Positions 18,475-28,694 are shown, numbered from the stretch's first letter. The stretch: 64,000 nt of DNA from Saprospiraceae bacterium (GCA_016708265.1 JADJGA010000011.1:1-64000), one strand, 5' to 3'. The notes: generated by a model from the letters alone, not told the origin. Program-made: numbers and translations.

Positions 18475-19773
18475 TTACATAATTTTTCCCCACACTTCAT
18501 TTTCGGGAGTTATCCATTCAAGAAGGACATTGACTATTGTGTTCTCAATATTTCTGTATGATTCAAAATTTACTTTGATATAATTGTCGGTAAAACCCGA
18601 ATAGGTACCCATATTATCAGCCTTTTCAGCTAAAACCTTTCTATTGGTTTGCAAAAATGAATCATAAAACTTACTTCTCTTCTGATTTGACAATCCGGTG
18701 AGTATTTCATTTCTCTCCCTCCTGATATTTACGGGTACAGACTCTGACATTGATGTTGCCTGTGTTCCGGCTCTTTCAGAAAATGTAAATACATGAAGAT
18801 ACGAAATATCCAGTCCTTCTATGAACTGATAAGTATCGTTAAAATCAGCATCTGACTCTCCTGGAAAACCCACTATAACATCCACTCCGATACCGGCATG
18901 AGGTATTCTTTGCCTCACTGCATCTATCCTTCCGGCATAAAGATCAGTGAGATACCTGCGCTTCATCAGTTGCAGTATCTTATCAGAACCTGATTGCAGG
19001 GGTATGTGAAAATGCGGCACCACAGCCCTGGAATCTGCCACAAAATCTATTATCTCATCAGTAAGAAGATTAGGTTCGATAGAGGATATCCTGATCCTTT
19101 CTATTCCCTCCACTGAATCCAGTTTCTTGAGAAGATACAGAAAATCTACATTATCCTTATCAATTCCCATGCCGTAATCTCCGATATTTACTCCTGTGAG
19201 TACTATTTCCCTTATTCCTTTTGCAGCTATTTCCCTTGCATTCCTAAGTATTTCCTCAGGGTCTCCGCTTCTGCTTTTGCCTCTTGCTTTCGGAATGGTA
19301 CAATAAGTACAAATATAATCGCACCCTGTCTGTATCTTTAAAAAAGATCGTGTCCTTTCTCCGTATGAAAAAGAATAATGGAAATCACTGATTTCTTCTA
19401 TCTGGCAAGAAAATAATTTTTCATCACTCTCAGACTGCAAATGCTCCGCCACCCTGAATTTTTCATTTGCTCCCAGTACAAGGTCCACACCTTCTATCCT
19501 GATTATTTCATCAGGTTTGAGCTGAGCATAGCATCCTATAACGACAACCCTTGAAGCAGGATTAATTTTTTTTGCCCTTCTAATGATCTTTCTGTTCTTC
19601 TTGTCAGCAAAGTCAGTCACAGAACAGGTATTTATTATGAAAATATCAGGATTCTCTTCGAAGTCAACGACATCATATCCACTTTTCATCAGATCCATTC
19701 CAATTGTGGAACTCTCGGAATAATTCAATTTGCATCCCAGAGTGTAAATCGCAACCCTCTTATTATCTGACAT
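18475..19773 (-). CDS. mtaB: tRNA t6A37 methylthiotransferase MtaB
   Basis: MtaB is a radical SAM enzyme that adds a methylthio group to N6-threonylcarbamoyladenosine-37 of tRNAs decoding ANN codons. The N-terminal UPF0004 domain has the three cluster cysteines Cys14, Cys50 and Cys81 (TLGCKLN, INTCSV, VIGCYAQ). The radical SAM motif is C151xxxC155xxC158 in TGCDYICTYCTIPKARG. A C-terminal TRAM-like stretch ends the protein. TLGCKLN and the absence of MiaB/RimO-type variations favour MtaB. Length (432) is typical. It stands alone, and is not tightly spaced with CvpA. Confidence 0.92.
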   Translation of the reverse strand: MSDNKRVAIYTLGCKLNYSESSTIGMDLMKSGYDVVDFEENPDIFIINTCSVTDFADKKNRKIIRRAKKINPASRVVVIGCYAQLKPDEIIRIEGVDLVLGANEKFRVAEHLQSESDEKLFSCQIEEISDFHYSFSYGERTRSFLKIQTGCDYICTYCTIPKARGKSRSGDPEEILRNAREIAAKGIREIVLTGVNIGDYGMGIDKDNVDFLYLLKKLDSVEGIERIRISSIEPNLLTDEIIDFVADSRAVVPHFHIPLQSGSDKILQLMKRRYLTDLYAGRIDAVRQRIPHAGIGVDVIVGFPGESDADFNDTYQFIEGLDISYLHVFTFSERAGTQATSMSESVPVNIRRERNEILTGLSNQKRSKFYDSFLQTNRKVLAEKADNMGTYSGFTDNYIKVNFESYRNIENTIVNVLLEWITPENEVWGKIM

Positions 19774-19919
19774 CAGTAAATATTTAGTCTTATATTTTTC
19801 AATATCGTTTTTTTATGGAACATATTTGAATGGCTAAAAAACGTAATTCTCCCAATAATTACCAGGATCATAAGTCACAATTAATTCATTCCGGAATATA
19901 AATCAGGCTCAGAAAAATA

Positions 19920-20471
19920 TCAACCAGGTTTCTGTGTTTTCTCATACTCTTTGATATCCTTGAAAGTTTCAGTAACTTTGTTGTAAAACCCTTCAAAAAG
20001 AGGTTTGATTTTCGTAAAAGTAGCCTCTGTTTTAGAAGGCAGTGTGCTTAAAAAACTGTATGAAATGGATTTTTCCTTAGCAGATGCTGATAATAGGTTC
20101 AGTTTATCTGTTCCGTATAAAATATAGCTGAATATCACAAGAAAAAGCATACCCATTATGGCCCCTCCTGCACTTTTGTTAATAACATTGACTTTCGCAA
20201 GTTCGAGAATGTCTTCAAGTTTTTTACCCAAAAATCTTACTCCCATCATAACCAGCAAAAATGTCAAACCAAAACCTAATAGAAAATTTATCCCGGGATG
20301 AATCGTAAATAACTTTTCTAAAATATTTATAGTGATGGGCGATAACTTCAATGCTGCAAGAATACCGATAAAAATCGATACTGCCGAGAATACAGTTTTG
20401 ATTATGCCCCGGGTATAACCAACGTACAAACCGTAAATCAATATTATAACTGCTATTAAATCTATGAACAT
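19920..20471 (-). CDS. CvpA family membrane protein
   Basis: This 183-residue inner-membrane protein starts with DLIAVIILIYGLYVGYTRGIIKTVFS, the standard CvpA opening. Four hydrophobic segments follow, with a conserved GFGLTFLLVMMGVRFLGKKLEDIL region and NKSAGGAIMGM. CvpA was named from colicin V production in Escherichia coli, but its function in Bacteroidota is unknown and probably relates to envelope homeostasis. The polar C-terminal tail (about 140-183) is probably cytoplasmic or periplasmic. Confidence 0.88.
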   Translation of the reverse strand: MFIDLIAVIILIYGLYVGYTRGIIKTVFSAVSIFIGILAALKLSPITINILEKLFTIHPGINFLLGFGLTFLLVMMGVRFLGKKLEDILELAKVNVINKSAGGAIMGMLFLVIFSYILYGTDKLNLLSASAKEKSISYSFLSTLPSKTEATFTKIKPLFEGFYNKVTETFKDIKEYEKTQKPG

Positions 20472-20744
20472 ATAATTTAATTTTGTGGCAAAATTATTAT
20501 TAAATTATTTAAATCATAGTATTTTAAATGATTATTGGCTTTTCTGTCTATAAATACATTGTCTTTTGCTTAAAACAACTGATATTCAATAAAACTTAAT
20601 TAAAACCTAAAATCATTTATTTGAAAAATCAATCAATCACAATTTTCTCCCTGTTGCAAATATTTTTTTTCTTTCGGGGAAAATTTTTAGTTATGAAAAA
20701 TTCTGCTACTTTTACAATCCATTTTCTTACTAAAAATATGTATC

Positions 20745-22343
20745 ATGAAACTATTTAAATACCTGCGAGCTCTAATATCAGTTATGTTTCCTGGCTTTCT
20801 TCATTCTCAGACTGCCGGACTTGATGAAAAAATTAACAGTGCATTTGAACCCATTGCCAATGTCATCAGTAGCATTGTTTTTTACTCAATCAGAATTAAT
20901 GAAACTGTATCAATACCAATAGTTCTTATAATTCTCATTTCAGGGGCTACTTATTTTACCTTTTATTTCAAATTTACGAATATTAAAGACTTTTTCCTTT
21001 CCATAAGAATAACAAGAGGTAAATATGATGATATGGAAAGAGGAGCTGTAACTGTTCATACAGAAGAACACCTGATCGATAGTAATGGAGGAGATATACT
21101 GAAAACAGCGAAAAAAGAAGATCATATAGGCGAAGTCAATCATTTTCAGGCTTTAGCTTCAGCTCTGTCTGCCACAGTTGGCCTTGGCAATATTGCCGGT
21201 GTTGCAGTAGCTATAGGACTGGGAGGTCCTGGAGCAACATTCTGGATGATCCTGGCAGGACTATTGGGTATGTCATCTAAATTCACTGAATGTACTCTTG
21301 GTGTGAAATACAGGGATATTGAACCTGACGGAACAGTCCATGGGGGGCCAATGTATTACCTTACAAAAGGTTTTGCAAAAAGAGGCTGGACAAAATTCGG
21401 TAAGTTCCTGGCAGTTTTCTTTGCTATTATGACAGTAGGTGGATCATTCGGAGGTGGAAATATGTTCCAGGCTAATCAGGCAACAAAACAACTAATAAAT
21501 ATTTTCGGTATCGAAGCAGGTTATGCAGGTTTTGCAATAGGTATTGTCATTGCCTTAATGGTCGGCCTGGTTATAATCGGAGGAATAAAAAGAATAGCAA
21601 GTGTCAGTGAAAAAATAGTTCCACTTATGGCAATAGTTTATGTAGGTGCAGGATTAATAATTGTAGGATTGAATTATGATAAAATAGGCTGGGCTATCAG
21701 CACGATTTATCATGGTGCTTTTACGACCACAGCAGTTGCAGGAGGACTGGTAGGGGTTATGGTCCAGGGCATAAAAAGAGCCGTTTTTTCAAATGAAGCA
21801 GGAGTAGGTTCTGCATCAATTGCGCACTCTGCGGTGAAAACAAAATATCCTGCAAGCGAAGGCCTCGTATCATTGCTAGAGCCGTTTATTGATACTGTTG
21901 TTATCTGTACTATGACTGCTGTTGTTATTATAATAACAGGATATTATGTTCAGCAACCGGGAAGTACAGCCGAAGGAGTAGCTGTAACTTCGCTGGCATT
22001 CAATTCAGTGATTCCCCATTTTGATATAGTCTTGACATTTGCTGTTTTCCTGTTTGCTTTTTCGACTATGATTTCCTGGTCCTATTACGGAATAACAGCC
22101 TGGAAATATCTGTTTGGAAGAACGAAAAAGATGGATATCACATACAAACTTGTATTCCTTGTATTTACAGTAATCGGTGCTTCAGCAAGTCTTGGGGCGG
22201 TGATTGATTTTTCAGATGCAATGATATTCGCTATGGTTTTCCCTAATATCATAGGATTGATAGTTCTGGCACCTGAGGTAAAAGAAGAATATAACAGATA
22301 TATTGCAGCCATCAGGAATTTTAAAGCCAGACAAGCAAACTAA
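20745..22343 (+). CDS. Sodium:alanine symporter family transporter (AGCS)
   Basis: This 532-residue inner-membrane amino-acid symporter has about eleven hydrophobic segments. Family signatures are NHFQALASALSATVGLGNIAGVAVAIGLGGPGATFWM, the GMSSKFTECTLGVKYR loop, GGPMYYLTKG and FSNEAGVGSASIAHSAVKT. The predicted reaction is Na+- or H+-coupled uptake of alanine or glycine. The N-terminal 60 residues include an extra hydrophobic segment ending in FLHSQ, as seen in Bacteroidota members. folK begins immediately downstream, so the two genes may be transcribed together. Confidence 0.92.
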   Translation: MKLFKYLRALISVMFPGFLHSQTAGLDEKINSAFEPIANVISSIVFYSIRINETVSIPIVLIILISGATYFTFYFKFTNIKDFFLSIRITRGKYDDMERGAVTVHTEEHLIDSNGGDILKTAKKEDHIGEVNHFQALASALSATVGLGNIAGVAVAIGLGGPGATFWMILAGLLGMSSKFTECTLGVKYRDIEPDGTVHGGPMYYLTKGFAKRGWTKFGKFLAVFFAIMTVGGSFGGGNMFQANQATKQLINIFGIEAGYAGFAIGIVIALMVGLVIIGGIKRIASVSEKIVPLMAIVYVGAGLIIVGLNYDKIGWAISTIYHGAFTTTAVAGGLVGVMVQGIKRAVFSNEAGVGSASIAHSAVKTKYPASEGLVSLLEPFIDTVVICTMTAVVIIITGYYVQQPGSTAEGVAVTSLAFNSVIPHFDIVLTFAVFLFAFSTMISWSYYGITAWKYLFGRTKKMDITYKLVFLVFTVIGASASLGAVIDFSDAMIFAMVFPNIIGLIVLAPEVKEEYNRYIAAIRNFKARQAN

Positions 22344-22347
22344 GGAT

Positions 22348-22845
22348 TTGGAAAAAGTATATCTCTCTCTTGGAAGCAACAAAGGTGACAGTTTAAACTA
22401 CCTTAACATGGCAGTTAAACTAATTGATTCTGATTATATAAATGTTACCGCTGTTTCGCCTGTATATAAAACTGATCCATGGGGAAAAACTGATCAGGAT
22501 TTGTTTTTAAATTGTGCTGTGGAGGCAGAAACTAATTTTTCTCCCTGGCACTTGAAAAAAGTTTTCAGAGAAATTGAAAACACACTTGGTAAAGATATAA
22601 AGCAAACATGGGGAGAAAGAACTATAGATATCGATATTATTTTCTACGGAAATAAGATCATATATGAAAAAAAATTAATAATTCCTCATCCAAGATTCCA
22701 TTTACGTAATTTTGTTTTAATACCTTTGTGTGATATTTCAGTTGAAATCCATGATCCGGTTACAAAACTGACATCAGGAACCCTGAAGGATATGTGCAAA
22801 GACGAATGTAAAGTTGAGTTTTTTGATACTATAAGATTATATTAA
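22348..22845 (+). CDS. folK: 2-amino-4-hydroxy-6-hydroxymethyldihydropteridine diphosphokinase
   Basis: FolK transfers pyrophosphate from ATP to 6-hydroxymethyl-dihydropterin in folate synthesis. Signatures are VYLSLGSNKGD at the N-terminus, PVYKTDPWG, and the HPPK motif WGERTIDIDIIFYG followed by IPHPRFHLRNFVLIPL. No ATG lies near the expected start. A TTG at 22348, four bases after the symporter stop, gives the usual N-terminus (L/M-EKVYLSLGSN). A TTG at 22303 would add 15 residues overlapping the symporter. Either way this gene uses TTG. It is followed by a deoxynucleoside kinase, a pairing common in Bacteroidota. Confidence 0.88.
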   Translation: MEKVYLSLGSNKGDSLNYLNMAVKLIDSDYINVTAVSPVYKTDPWGKTDQDLFLNCAVEAETNFSPWHLKKVFREIENTLGKDIKQTWGERTIDIDIIFYGNKIIYEKKLIIPHPRFHLRNFVLIPLCDISVEIHDPVTKLTSGTLKDMCKDECKVEFFDTIRLY

Positions 22846-22873
22846 AACCTTAAGTTTTATTTACCATTTTTAA

Positions 22874-23527
22874 ATGAAGATTGATTTTCCATACAGATAT
22901 ATCACAGTTGAAGGCAATATTGGTGCCGGAAAAACTTCATTTACCAAAATGGTCACCAAGGAATATGAATGCAGGCATATTCTGGAGCAATTCGCTGAAA
23001 ACCCTTTTTTGCCGCTATTTTATGAGAATCCAAAGAGATATGCCTTCACTGTCGAATTATTCTTCATGACTGAAAGATACAAACAGCTTGAAGACAGCCT
23101 CATTGCTCAACAGACTTTATTCAGCGATTTTACAATTTCCGACTATGCCTTTGTTAAAACACTTATTTTTGCACGAAAAAACCTTGACGAGAGGGAATTC
23201 AAACTATTTCAGCAGCTTTTTATAACACTTGAAACAAATTTCCCTAATCCTGATTTACTCGTTTATCTTCACAGAAATGTGGATATCCTGTTAAAAAATA
23301 TCAAAAAGAGAGGCAGGGATTTTGAAAAAAATATTTCACGTGATTACCTGTATAATATCCAGGATTCATATTTTGAATACTTCAGGAATATCACAACATT
23401 TCCCGTTCTGATAATCGATCTCGGAGATATCGACTTCATAGGGGAATTGCAATACTATGATATTTTGAAAGATATAATTGCTAAAGAATACCAACCAGGT
23501 GTTCATCGGGTAAATCTAAGCATTTGA
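22874..23527 (+). CDS. Deoxynucleoside kinase
   Basis: This 217-residue cytoplasmic kinase phosphorylates salvaged deoxynucleosides (deoxyadenosine/deoxyguanosine kinase family). The P-loop is GNIGAGKTS (residues 14-22). Further family features are LEQFAENPFLPLFY, the substrate-site FSDFTISDYAF segment with ERD-equivalent residues, and the lid LHRNVDILLKNIKKRGRDFE. A short C-terminal extension follows. It begins 28 bases after folK on the same strand, so the two are likely one operon. Confidence 0.9.
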   Translation: MKIDFPYRYITVEGNIGAGKTSFTKMVTKEYECRHILEQFAENPFLPLFYENPKRYAFTVELFFMTERYKQLEDSLIAQQTLFSDFTISDYAFVKTLIFARKNLDEREFKLFQQLFITLETNFPNPDLLVYLHRNVDILLKNIKKRGRDFEKNISRDYLYNIQDSYFEYFRNITTFPVLIIDLGDIDFIGELQYYDILKDIIAKEYQPGVHRVNLSI

Positions 23528-23589
23528 AACGTGAAAAATTTATAATTTACAATTCTTACATCGTAATTCGTAATTAAATAATCATCCTT

Positions 23590-25653
23590 CTACCTCCAGA
23601 CAGTAATATCCCCCGCATAAGGAATAACTTCATCATCAAGAAACCTAACCATAGCAAGATAAACATACACTCCGGGGTTGACCTTTAATCCTTTGAAAGT
23701 ACCGTTCCACCCTTTCCTGGCATCACCAAGGGGAATATTCTTTGTTTCAAACATTAGTTCTCCCCACCTGTCGAAGATTTTCAACTCATCAATCTGGACC
23801 GCAGCTTTTTTATTATAGGCGGTAAAATAGTCATTGTATCCGTCATCATTGGGTGTGAAAATATTTGGAATCCTGATCTCACGGTTAGCGACCACAAAAA
23901 CAGTCATTTCATCAGTATCTGTACAACCGGTACCATTCTGTACCACCGTAAGTGTATATTTTGTGGTTTTATAAGGATATGCTTCAGTACGAAAATCACT
24001 TGAATCCCTGAGACTATAATTTGGTGACCAGTATTTCGTAATATTGAAATTAGTTGGGGTGTAACTTCCAGCCAGATTCGTAGATTGCCCCAGTTCAATG
24101 GTTTTGTCAGGACCGGCATCGGCAATTAGGGGCTCCGGATCTATAATTGTGACATTTACCGAATCCCTGCATCCTTTGGTATCAACAATATACAGCTTGT
24201 ATTTCCCTGATGACAATTTTGGAAATTTCGGATTAAAGTAAAAATTTGTATCCTGAATGCTGTATTTGTAAAAAGGAGAACCGTTTTTTCCCGATACAAT
24301 GATCATTCCGGTTTCATCTCCATAGCAAACGGTGTGCTTTATGCTGTCAACAAGAATCTTAAGCCTCTGATCAAAAGGTAGATCATCACAACAGGGTTCC
24401 ATCCAGATATCTTTAACTACAGTTTTATTACATCCTTTATCGGTCTTCACTGAAAGAACTACTGATTTCATTCCGTAAGTATCGTAAAAAATCTTTGAAG
24501 GATCTTTCTTTTTGTCTGTCTTGGGATTTGCACCCGTGCCCATCACCCAGTTCCATTCTACAATAGAACCTAAAGGATATTGAGTTTTATTTACAATTCT
24601 TATAGAATCCTCACATCTCAATCCTGTCGGAGGATCAAAAATAAAATCCGGTTCAGGTCCCTCAAATTCTCCGGTACCACCAAATTCAATTGAAAAGCCT
24701 TTACCGGATGCAGACCAGTTGTTGACAACCAGTGCATATGCCCTGCCGGCTACCATGTCGATATATTTTACAAAACCATCCTCTCCCTTATCGCAGTCCA
24801 GATCCTCCTCAAGATCAGTAGAAAGCAGGCTTAACCCTGTTTTTGGTCCGCAGACGACATTGTTTCCTCCAAAGGTAGCATCACATCTTAAAACAATTTT
24901 ATTGCTACAATTATTAATACCTCCGGGCAATTCATAAACTACAAAATCAAGGTCATCAATAAGCAGATTTGGAGTTAGTATAAATGTTAATGTACCATTA
25001 TTTTTTGCTATCCATTTGAACCAGGTCGTCTGCTTTTCCTCATGAATACATGTATTTGTAGTCTCTGTTTTATCCTGACCGGCTCCGGACAGATATTTTA
25101 TTGTAAATGGTGATTTATCACAAAGAAGAGAAGCAGATACACAATCCTGCCCAGGCTCAACAGGAGGAAAAAAGTTCTTAATACACAACTTGAAAGTTCC
25201 AACACTGCCGTTTTGGGCATCCACTCTGAGCAGATAAGACTGTCCGATCGTAAGTGCACCTTCGTTGAGTTCTACGGCATCGCTGTTATTGAAATCTGCA
25301 GCACATTGTGTGCCGTATAAAGTCCCAAAACATCCGTTATCTTCATATATCTGCATCAATGGATCAGATATTGTTCCGTCAGTATCCGAACCTGAAACTA
25401 TTACTGTAACTGCTGTCGCTACAGCTGTAAACCTGAACCAGATGTCATTGTCAGAGGCATCCCAGCAGTCAGGTATCCCATATCCGCTTGGAGTCGCTCC
25501 GACTGTAGTGAACTCTCCATTCTTTGAACACCAGTCCTTGACATTTTTAAGTTCGATGGCATTTTCACAGTCATCACCTGCAATCTGTGCAAATGAAACA
25601 GTTTGGAAAATACTTAAAATGATGACAATCGTAATGTATTTGTACATACTCAT
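23590..25653 (-). CDS. T9SS type B sorting-domain surface protein with PKD-like domain
   Basis: This is a secreted, probably surface-attached protein of about 687 residues. After the signal peptide (ending VSFAQ) come two jelly-roll-like segments typical of large Bacteroidota adhesins, each with paired Cys. A PKD-like domain follows (about 345-420; VEWNWVMGTG), then an SprB-like repeat (YKYSIQDTN, GKYKLYIVDTKGCRDSV). The C-terminal type B sorting domain (gliding-motility-associated, CHU_C) reads IPNIFTPNDDGYNDYF, IFDRWGELMFE, GWNGTFKGLKVNPGVYVY. Start chosen at the Met (25653) before SMYKYI; another Met lies upstream at 25677. Function unknown beyond export and likely adhesion. Confidence 0.85.
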   Translation of the reverse strand: MSMYKYITIVIILSIFQTVSFAQIAGDDCENAIELKNVKDWCSKNGEFTTVGATPSGYGIPDCWDASDNDIWFRFTAVATAVTVIVSGSDTDGTISDPLMQIYEDNGCFGTLYGTQCAADFNNSDAVELNEGALTIGQSYLLRVDAQNGSVGTFKLCIKNFFPPVEPGQDCVSASLLCDKSPFTIKYLSGAGQDKTETTNTCIHEEKQTTWFKWIAKNNGTLTFILTPNLLIDDLDFVVYELPGGINNCSNKIVLRCDATFGGNNVVCGPKTGLSLLSTDLEEDLDCDKGEDGFVKYIDMVAGRAYALVVNNWSASGKGFSIEFGGTGEFEGPEPDFIFDPPTGLRCEDSIRIVNKTQYPLGSIVEWNWVMGTGANPKTDKKKDPSKIFYDTYGMKSVVLSVKTDKGCNKTVVKDIWMEPCCDDLPFDQRLKILVDSIKHTVCYGDETGMIIVSGKNGSPFYKYSIQDTNFYFNPKFPKLSSGKYKLYIVDTKGCRDSVNVTIIDPEPLIADAGPDKTIELGQSTNLAGSYTPTNFNITKYWSPNYSLRDSSDFRTEAYPYKTTKYTLTVVQNGTGCTDTDEMTVFVVANREIRIPNIFTPNDDGYNDYFTAYNKKAAVQIDELKIFDRWGELMFETKNIPLGDARKGWNGTFKGLKVNPGVYVYLAMVRFLDDEVIPYAGDITVWR

Positions 25654-25889
25654 TATAATATTTACTTGTTGATTCAAATATACAACAAATAAAACGAAAA
25701 TTTGTGGAATTTATTCATAACTTGATTCATTTAGATCATAATGACAAATACTTACTTTCACTAATCTTTAAGTTTTATTACAAAATATCTCAAATATATC
25801 CATTATTGTTAAGAGTTAAAGATATATTGGTAATTCATTATTAGTTTTTCATTTTTCAATAAAAAAATCAATTATTATTTCAGGAACAA

Positions 25890-26921
25890 TTACAACCAAA
25901 CTTTAGTCCCCTCTGTGCAGTTTTTGCACATATCGATCTTGTCACGGCCTTTTAATATAGCAGAACGGAATTTATCGTATTCAGGATTTTTCCAGACTTC
26001 CTGAAATGAATTTTTCCTTAAATCTCCCAGTACAAATTTCGCATCTTTATCGAAACAGCAGGGCACAACCTTGCCATCCCAGGTGATGACATCAGAGTGC
26101 CACATCTTCCAGCAACTGTTTTTAATACTGTTTTTAATTGAATACCTGCCATCTGGTAGTTTCCTGTACCGGGAATACTTATCTATCGACGGTATCAGGT
26201 CATTTCCATTTTCATAATCATAGATCTGAGCAGATTTGTACAATACTTTATCCACCCCAATTTGATCTGCAAGTTTCTTTACATCACCTATCTGGTGTTC
26301 ATTTGGCTTTACCACCAGGAACTGAAAAATAAGAAAAGGTTTTTTCGATTTTAATTTCTTTTTCCAATTGATAATATTTTTTGTTCCTTCCAGTACTTTA
26401 TCCAGTTTACCACCTATGCGGTATGATTCATAGATTTCCTGGGTAGAACCATCAAGGGAAATTATCAGTCTGTCCAGTCCCGATACTACAGTTTTCCTGG
26501 CATTATCATCTGTAAGAAAATGGGCATTTGTTGAAGTTATTGTATATATTTTTTTTTCTGAAGCATAACTTACCATTTCTAAAAAATCAGGATTAAGATA
26601 TGGCTCTCCCTGGAAATAGAATATGAGGTAAATCAAATCTTTATGCAATTCATCGATGGTTTTTCTGAAGAAATCCTGATCGAGATTGCCTGTCGGACGG
26701 GAAAAAGCCCTTAATCCGCTTGGACATTCGGGACACCTAAGATTACAGGTTGTTGTAGGCTCAATAGATATCGACACAGGACTGCCCTTTTGATGTATCC
26801 TGCTGGTAAATTTTGAAAAATAATACGATGAAATCAACAGACACAGATTATTTGCTTTTCTAAAACTAAGTTTCGAAAAGAAATTTAGAAAATCAAATAT
26901 ATGTGATGTTTTAAATATCAT
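25890..26921 (-). CDS. Radical SAM/SPASM domain protein
   Basis: This 343-residue enzyme has a radical SAM motif C59xxxC63xxC66 (TTTCNLRCPECPSG). A YFQGEPYLNPDFLEMV segment and ISLDGSTQEIYESYR are typical of the AdoMet-binding barrel. The C-terminal SPASM region has CWKMWHS, VVPCCFDKDAKFVLGDLRKNSFQEVW and MCKNCTEG, giving ligands for auxiliary Fe-S clusters. SPASM proteins modify peptides, proteins or small molecules. No precursor peptide or other modification gene is adjacent, so the substrate is unknown. It lies 36 bases downstream of rpoN on the same strand and may share its transcript. Confidence 0.85.
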   Translation of the reverse strand: MIFKTSHIFDFLNFFSKLSFRKANNLCLLISSYYFSKFTSRIHQKGSPVSISIEPTTTCNLRCPECPSGLRAFSRPTGNLDQDFFRKTIDELHKDLIYLIFYFQGEPYLNPDFLEMVSYASEKKIYTITSTNAHFLTDDNARKTVVSGLDRLIISLDGSTQEIYESYRIGGKLDKVLEGTKNIINWKKKLKSKKPFLIFQFLVVKPNEHQIGDVKKLADQIGVDKVLYKSAQIYDYENGNDLIPSIDKYSRYRKLPDGRYSIKNSIKNSCWKMWHSDVITWDGKVVPCCFDKDAKFVLGDLRKNSFQEVWKNPEYDKFRSAILKGRDKIDMCKNCTEGTKVWL

Positions 26922-26957
26922 CCGGTAAAATTAGAAAAGAATCGTAAAAAAACCCAA

Positions 26958-28460
26958 TTATATTTCCTTTCTGAGCCGTCCTACCGGAATATTCAGGTGC
27001 TCCCTGTATTTTGCAATAGTCCTGCGGGCAATATTATAGCCATTCTCAATGAGCAATAATCTCAATTGTTCATCAGAATACGGATCCTGCTTATCTTCAT
27101 TTTCTATAATACTCTTGAGTATTTCCTTAACTTCAATTGTTGAAGCCTCTTCGCCGTCCTCCCTTGTGATAGATTCAGAGAAAAATTCCTTCAGCCTCTT
27201 TATACCAAATTCTGTCTGAACATATTTTGAACTGGCTACCCTTGAAATTGTAGATATGTCAAAGCCTGTGATATCAGAGATGTCCTTCAGTATCATCGGT
27301 TTTAAACGGCTTTTATCACCCGTGAAGAAGTAATCGTACTGAAACTGCATTATCGTATACATCGTTTTATACAGTGTCTGCTGCCTTTGCTGGATTGCAT
27401 CGATAAACCATTTTGCGGAATCTATCTTTTGCTTAATAAAGAAAAGAGTACTTTTATCCTGCATGGATTTTATAACATTGCCGTCACTTTCCTTATATGA
27501 TTTAAGAACATTCAGGTATGAATCGTTGATATGCAATTCAGGGATCTGACTGTTATTCATCGACAATTCGAGTTCTCCGTTTTTATTCTCAATGATAAAA
27601 TCCGGAACTATATATTCAAGAGTATTTTCTGTGGCAACTGAAAATCCGCTTGCCGGTTTAGGATTCAGTTTCAGAATCTCATCAATAGCTTCCTTCAGTT
27701 GTTCCTTTGTTACAAATAGGTTTTTTTCAAGCTTGATATAATGCTTTTTTGAGAATATTTCAAAATGATTGTTCAAAATGCTCATTGCCAGTTCCTTGGC
27801 TCTTACATTCTCTGTACCCTTTTCTATACTGTCCTTTAACTGAATAATAAGAGTTTCCTGGAGGTCACGAGCTGCTATTCCCGGAGGATCCAGTCTTTGT
27901 ATCCTTTTTATTATTCTTTCAACATCCCTGTAGCTCACTATTACATTGTACAGGAACAAAATATCATCAATAATATCAGTAATTTCCCTCCTGAGATAAC
28001 CATCATCATCAATTGTTCCTATTATCTGTCGTGCTATTATTTCATCTTCTTCAGTCTCAAGCCCAAGATGGCCGATTTGCTTTTCAAGATGATCTAACAG
28101 GGATTCAAAATCCACAACCGGAAAACTGGTTTCATAACTCGTGTCTGATGACGAATTGGATACTCTGTAAGAAACCGGATCATCTTCAATATATTCGTTT
28201 ATGTAATCATCAAGTTCGAAGACCTCCTCCCTTTCTCCTCCTTCATCATATAAATCCTCCTTTTCACTATCATTGTCAACACTTTCCCCTTCATACGATT
28301 CATTAAAACCTTCATCTTCCTCAAGAGCAGGATTGCTTTCCAGCTCCTCCTTGATCCTCTGAACAAGAGATGTTGAAGGCAACTGGATGAGCTTCATCAA
28401 TTGCATCTGCTTGGGAGAAAGCTTCTGGACTAATTTCTGACTTAACTTCTGTTTTAACAT
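26958..28460 (-). CDS. rpoN: RNA polymerase sigma-54 factor RpoN
   Basis: This is the alternative sigma factor that recognises -24/-12 promoters and needs AAA+ activators. The N-terminal activator-interacting region is Gln/Leu-rich (KLSPKQMQLMKLIQLPS). An acidic linker follows (about residues 45-110), then the core-binding region with LDPPGIAARDLQETL. The DNA-binding part includes DISDITGFDISTISRVASSKYVQTEFG and a C-terminal RpoN box ARRTIAKYREHLNIP. Length (500) is normal. No enhancer-binding activator is encoded nearby. Confidence 0.95.
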   Translation of the reverse strand: MLKQKLSQKLVQKLSPKQMQLMKLIQLPSTSLVQRIKEELESNPALEEDEGFNESYEGESVDNDSEKEDLYDEGGEREEVFELDDYINEYIEDDPVSYRVSNSSSDTSYETSFPVVDFESLLDHLEKQIGHLGLETEEDEIIARQIIGTIDDDGYLRREITDIIDDILFLYNVIVSYRDVERIIKRIQRLDPPGIAARDLQETLIIQLKDSIEKGTENVRAKELAMSILNNHFEIFSKKHYIKLEKNLFVTKEQLKEAIDEILKLNPKPASGFSVATENTLEYIVPDFIIENKNGELELSMNNSQIPELHINDSYLNVLKSYKESDGNVIKSMQDKSTLFFIKQKIDSAKWFIDAIQQRQQTLYKTMYTIMQFQYDYFFTGDKSRLKPMILKDISDITGFDISTISRVASSKYVQTEFGIKRLKEFFSESITREDGEEASTIEVKEILKSIIENEDKQDPYSDEQLRLLLIENGYNIARRTIAKYREHLNIPVGRLRKEI

Positions 28461-28630
28461 ATTCTCACTTTCACATATTAAACATCACCACTGATGTTTT
28501 CGTTCATACAATTATTTCAAAAAAAAATTAGGTAATGCAAAATTATATTATATTTTTTAATAATACAAATAAAATTGTAATTAAATATTTTATACGTTAT
28601 AAAAATAATACATTTGTATATTCATTGCAT

Positions 28631-28658
28631 AAAAAAGGCTGCCAAAATTGACAGCCTC
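28631..28658 (-). terminator. Rho-independent terminator downstream of the DUF937-OmpA gene
   Basis: Read on the minus strand, AGGCTG (28657-28652) pairs with CAGCCT (28641-28636) around a 10-base loop and is followed by TTTTTT (28636-28631). It lies about 40 bases past the stop codon of the gene at 28695 and separates it from rpoN. Confidence 0.7.
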
Positions 28659-28694
28659 TTTCAGTAAAATTAAATATTAAATAAAATGTGAAAA

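Noticed and set aside
23528..23589. AATTCGTAATT-like stretch downstream of the deoxynucleoside kinase gene
   Set aside because: Short, low-complexity sequence common between Bacteroidota genes; no hairpin or T-tract strong enough to call a terminator.
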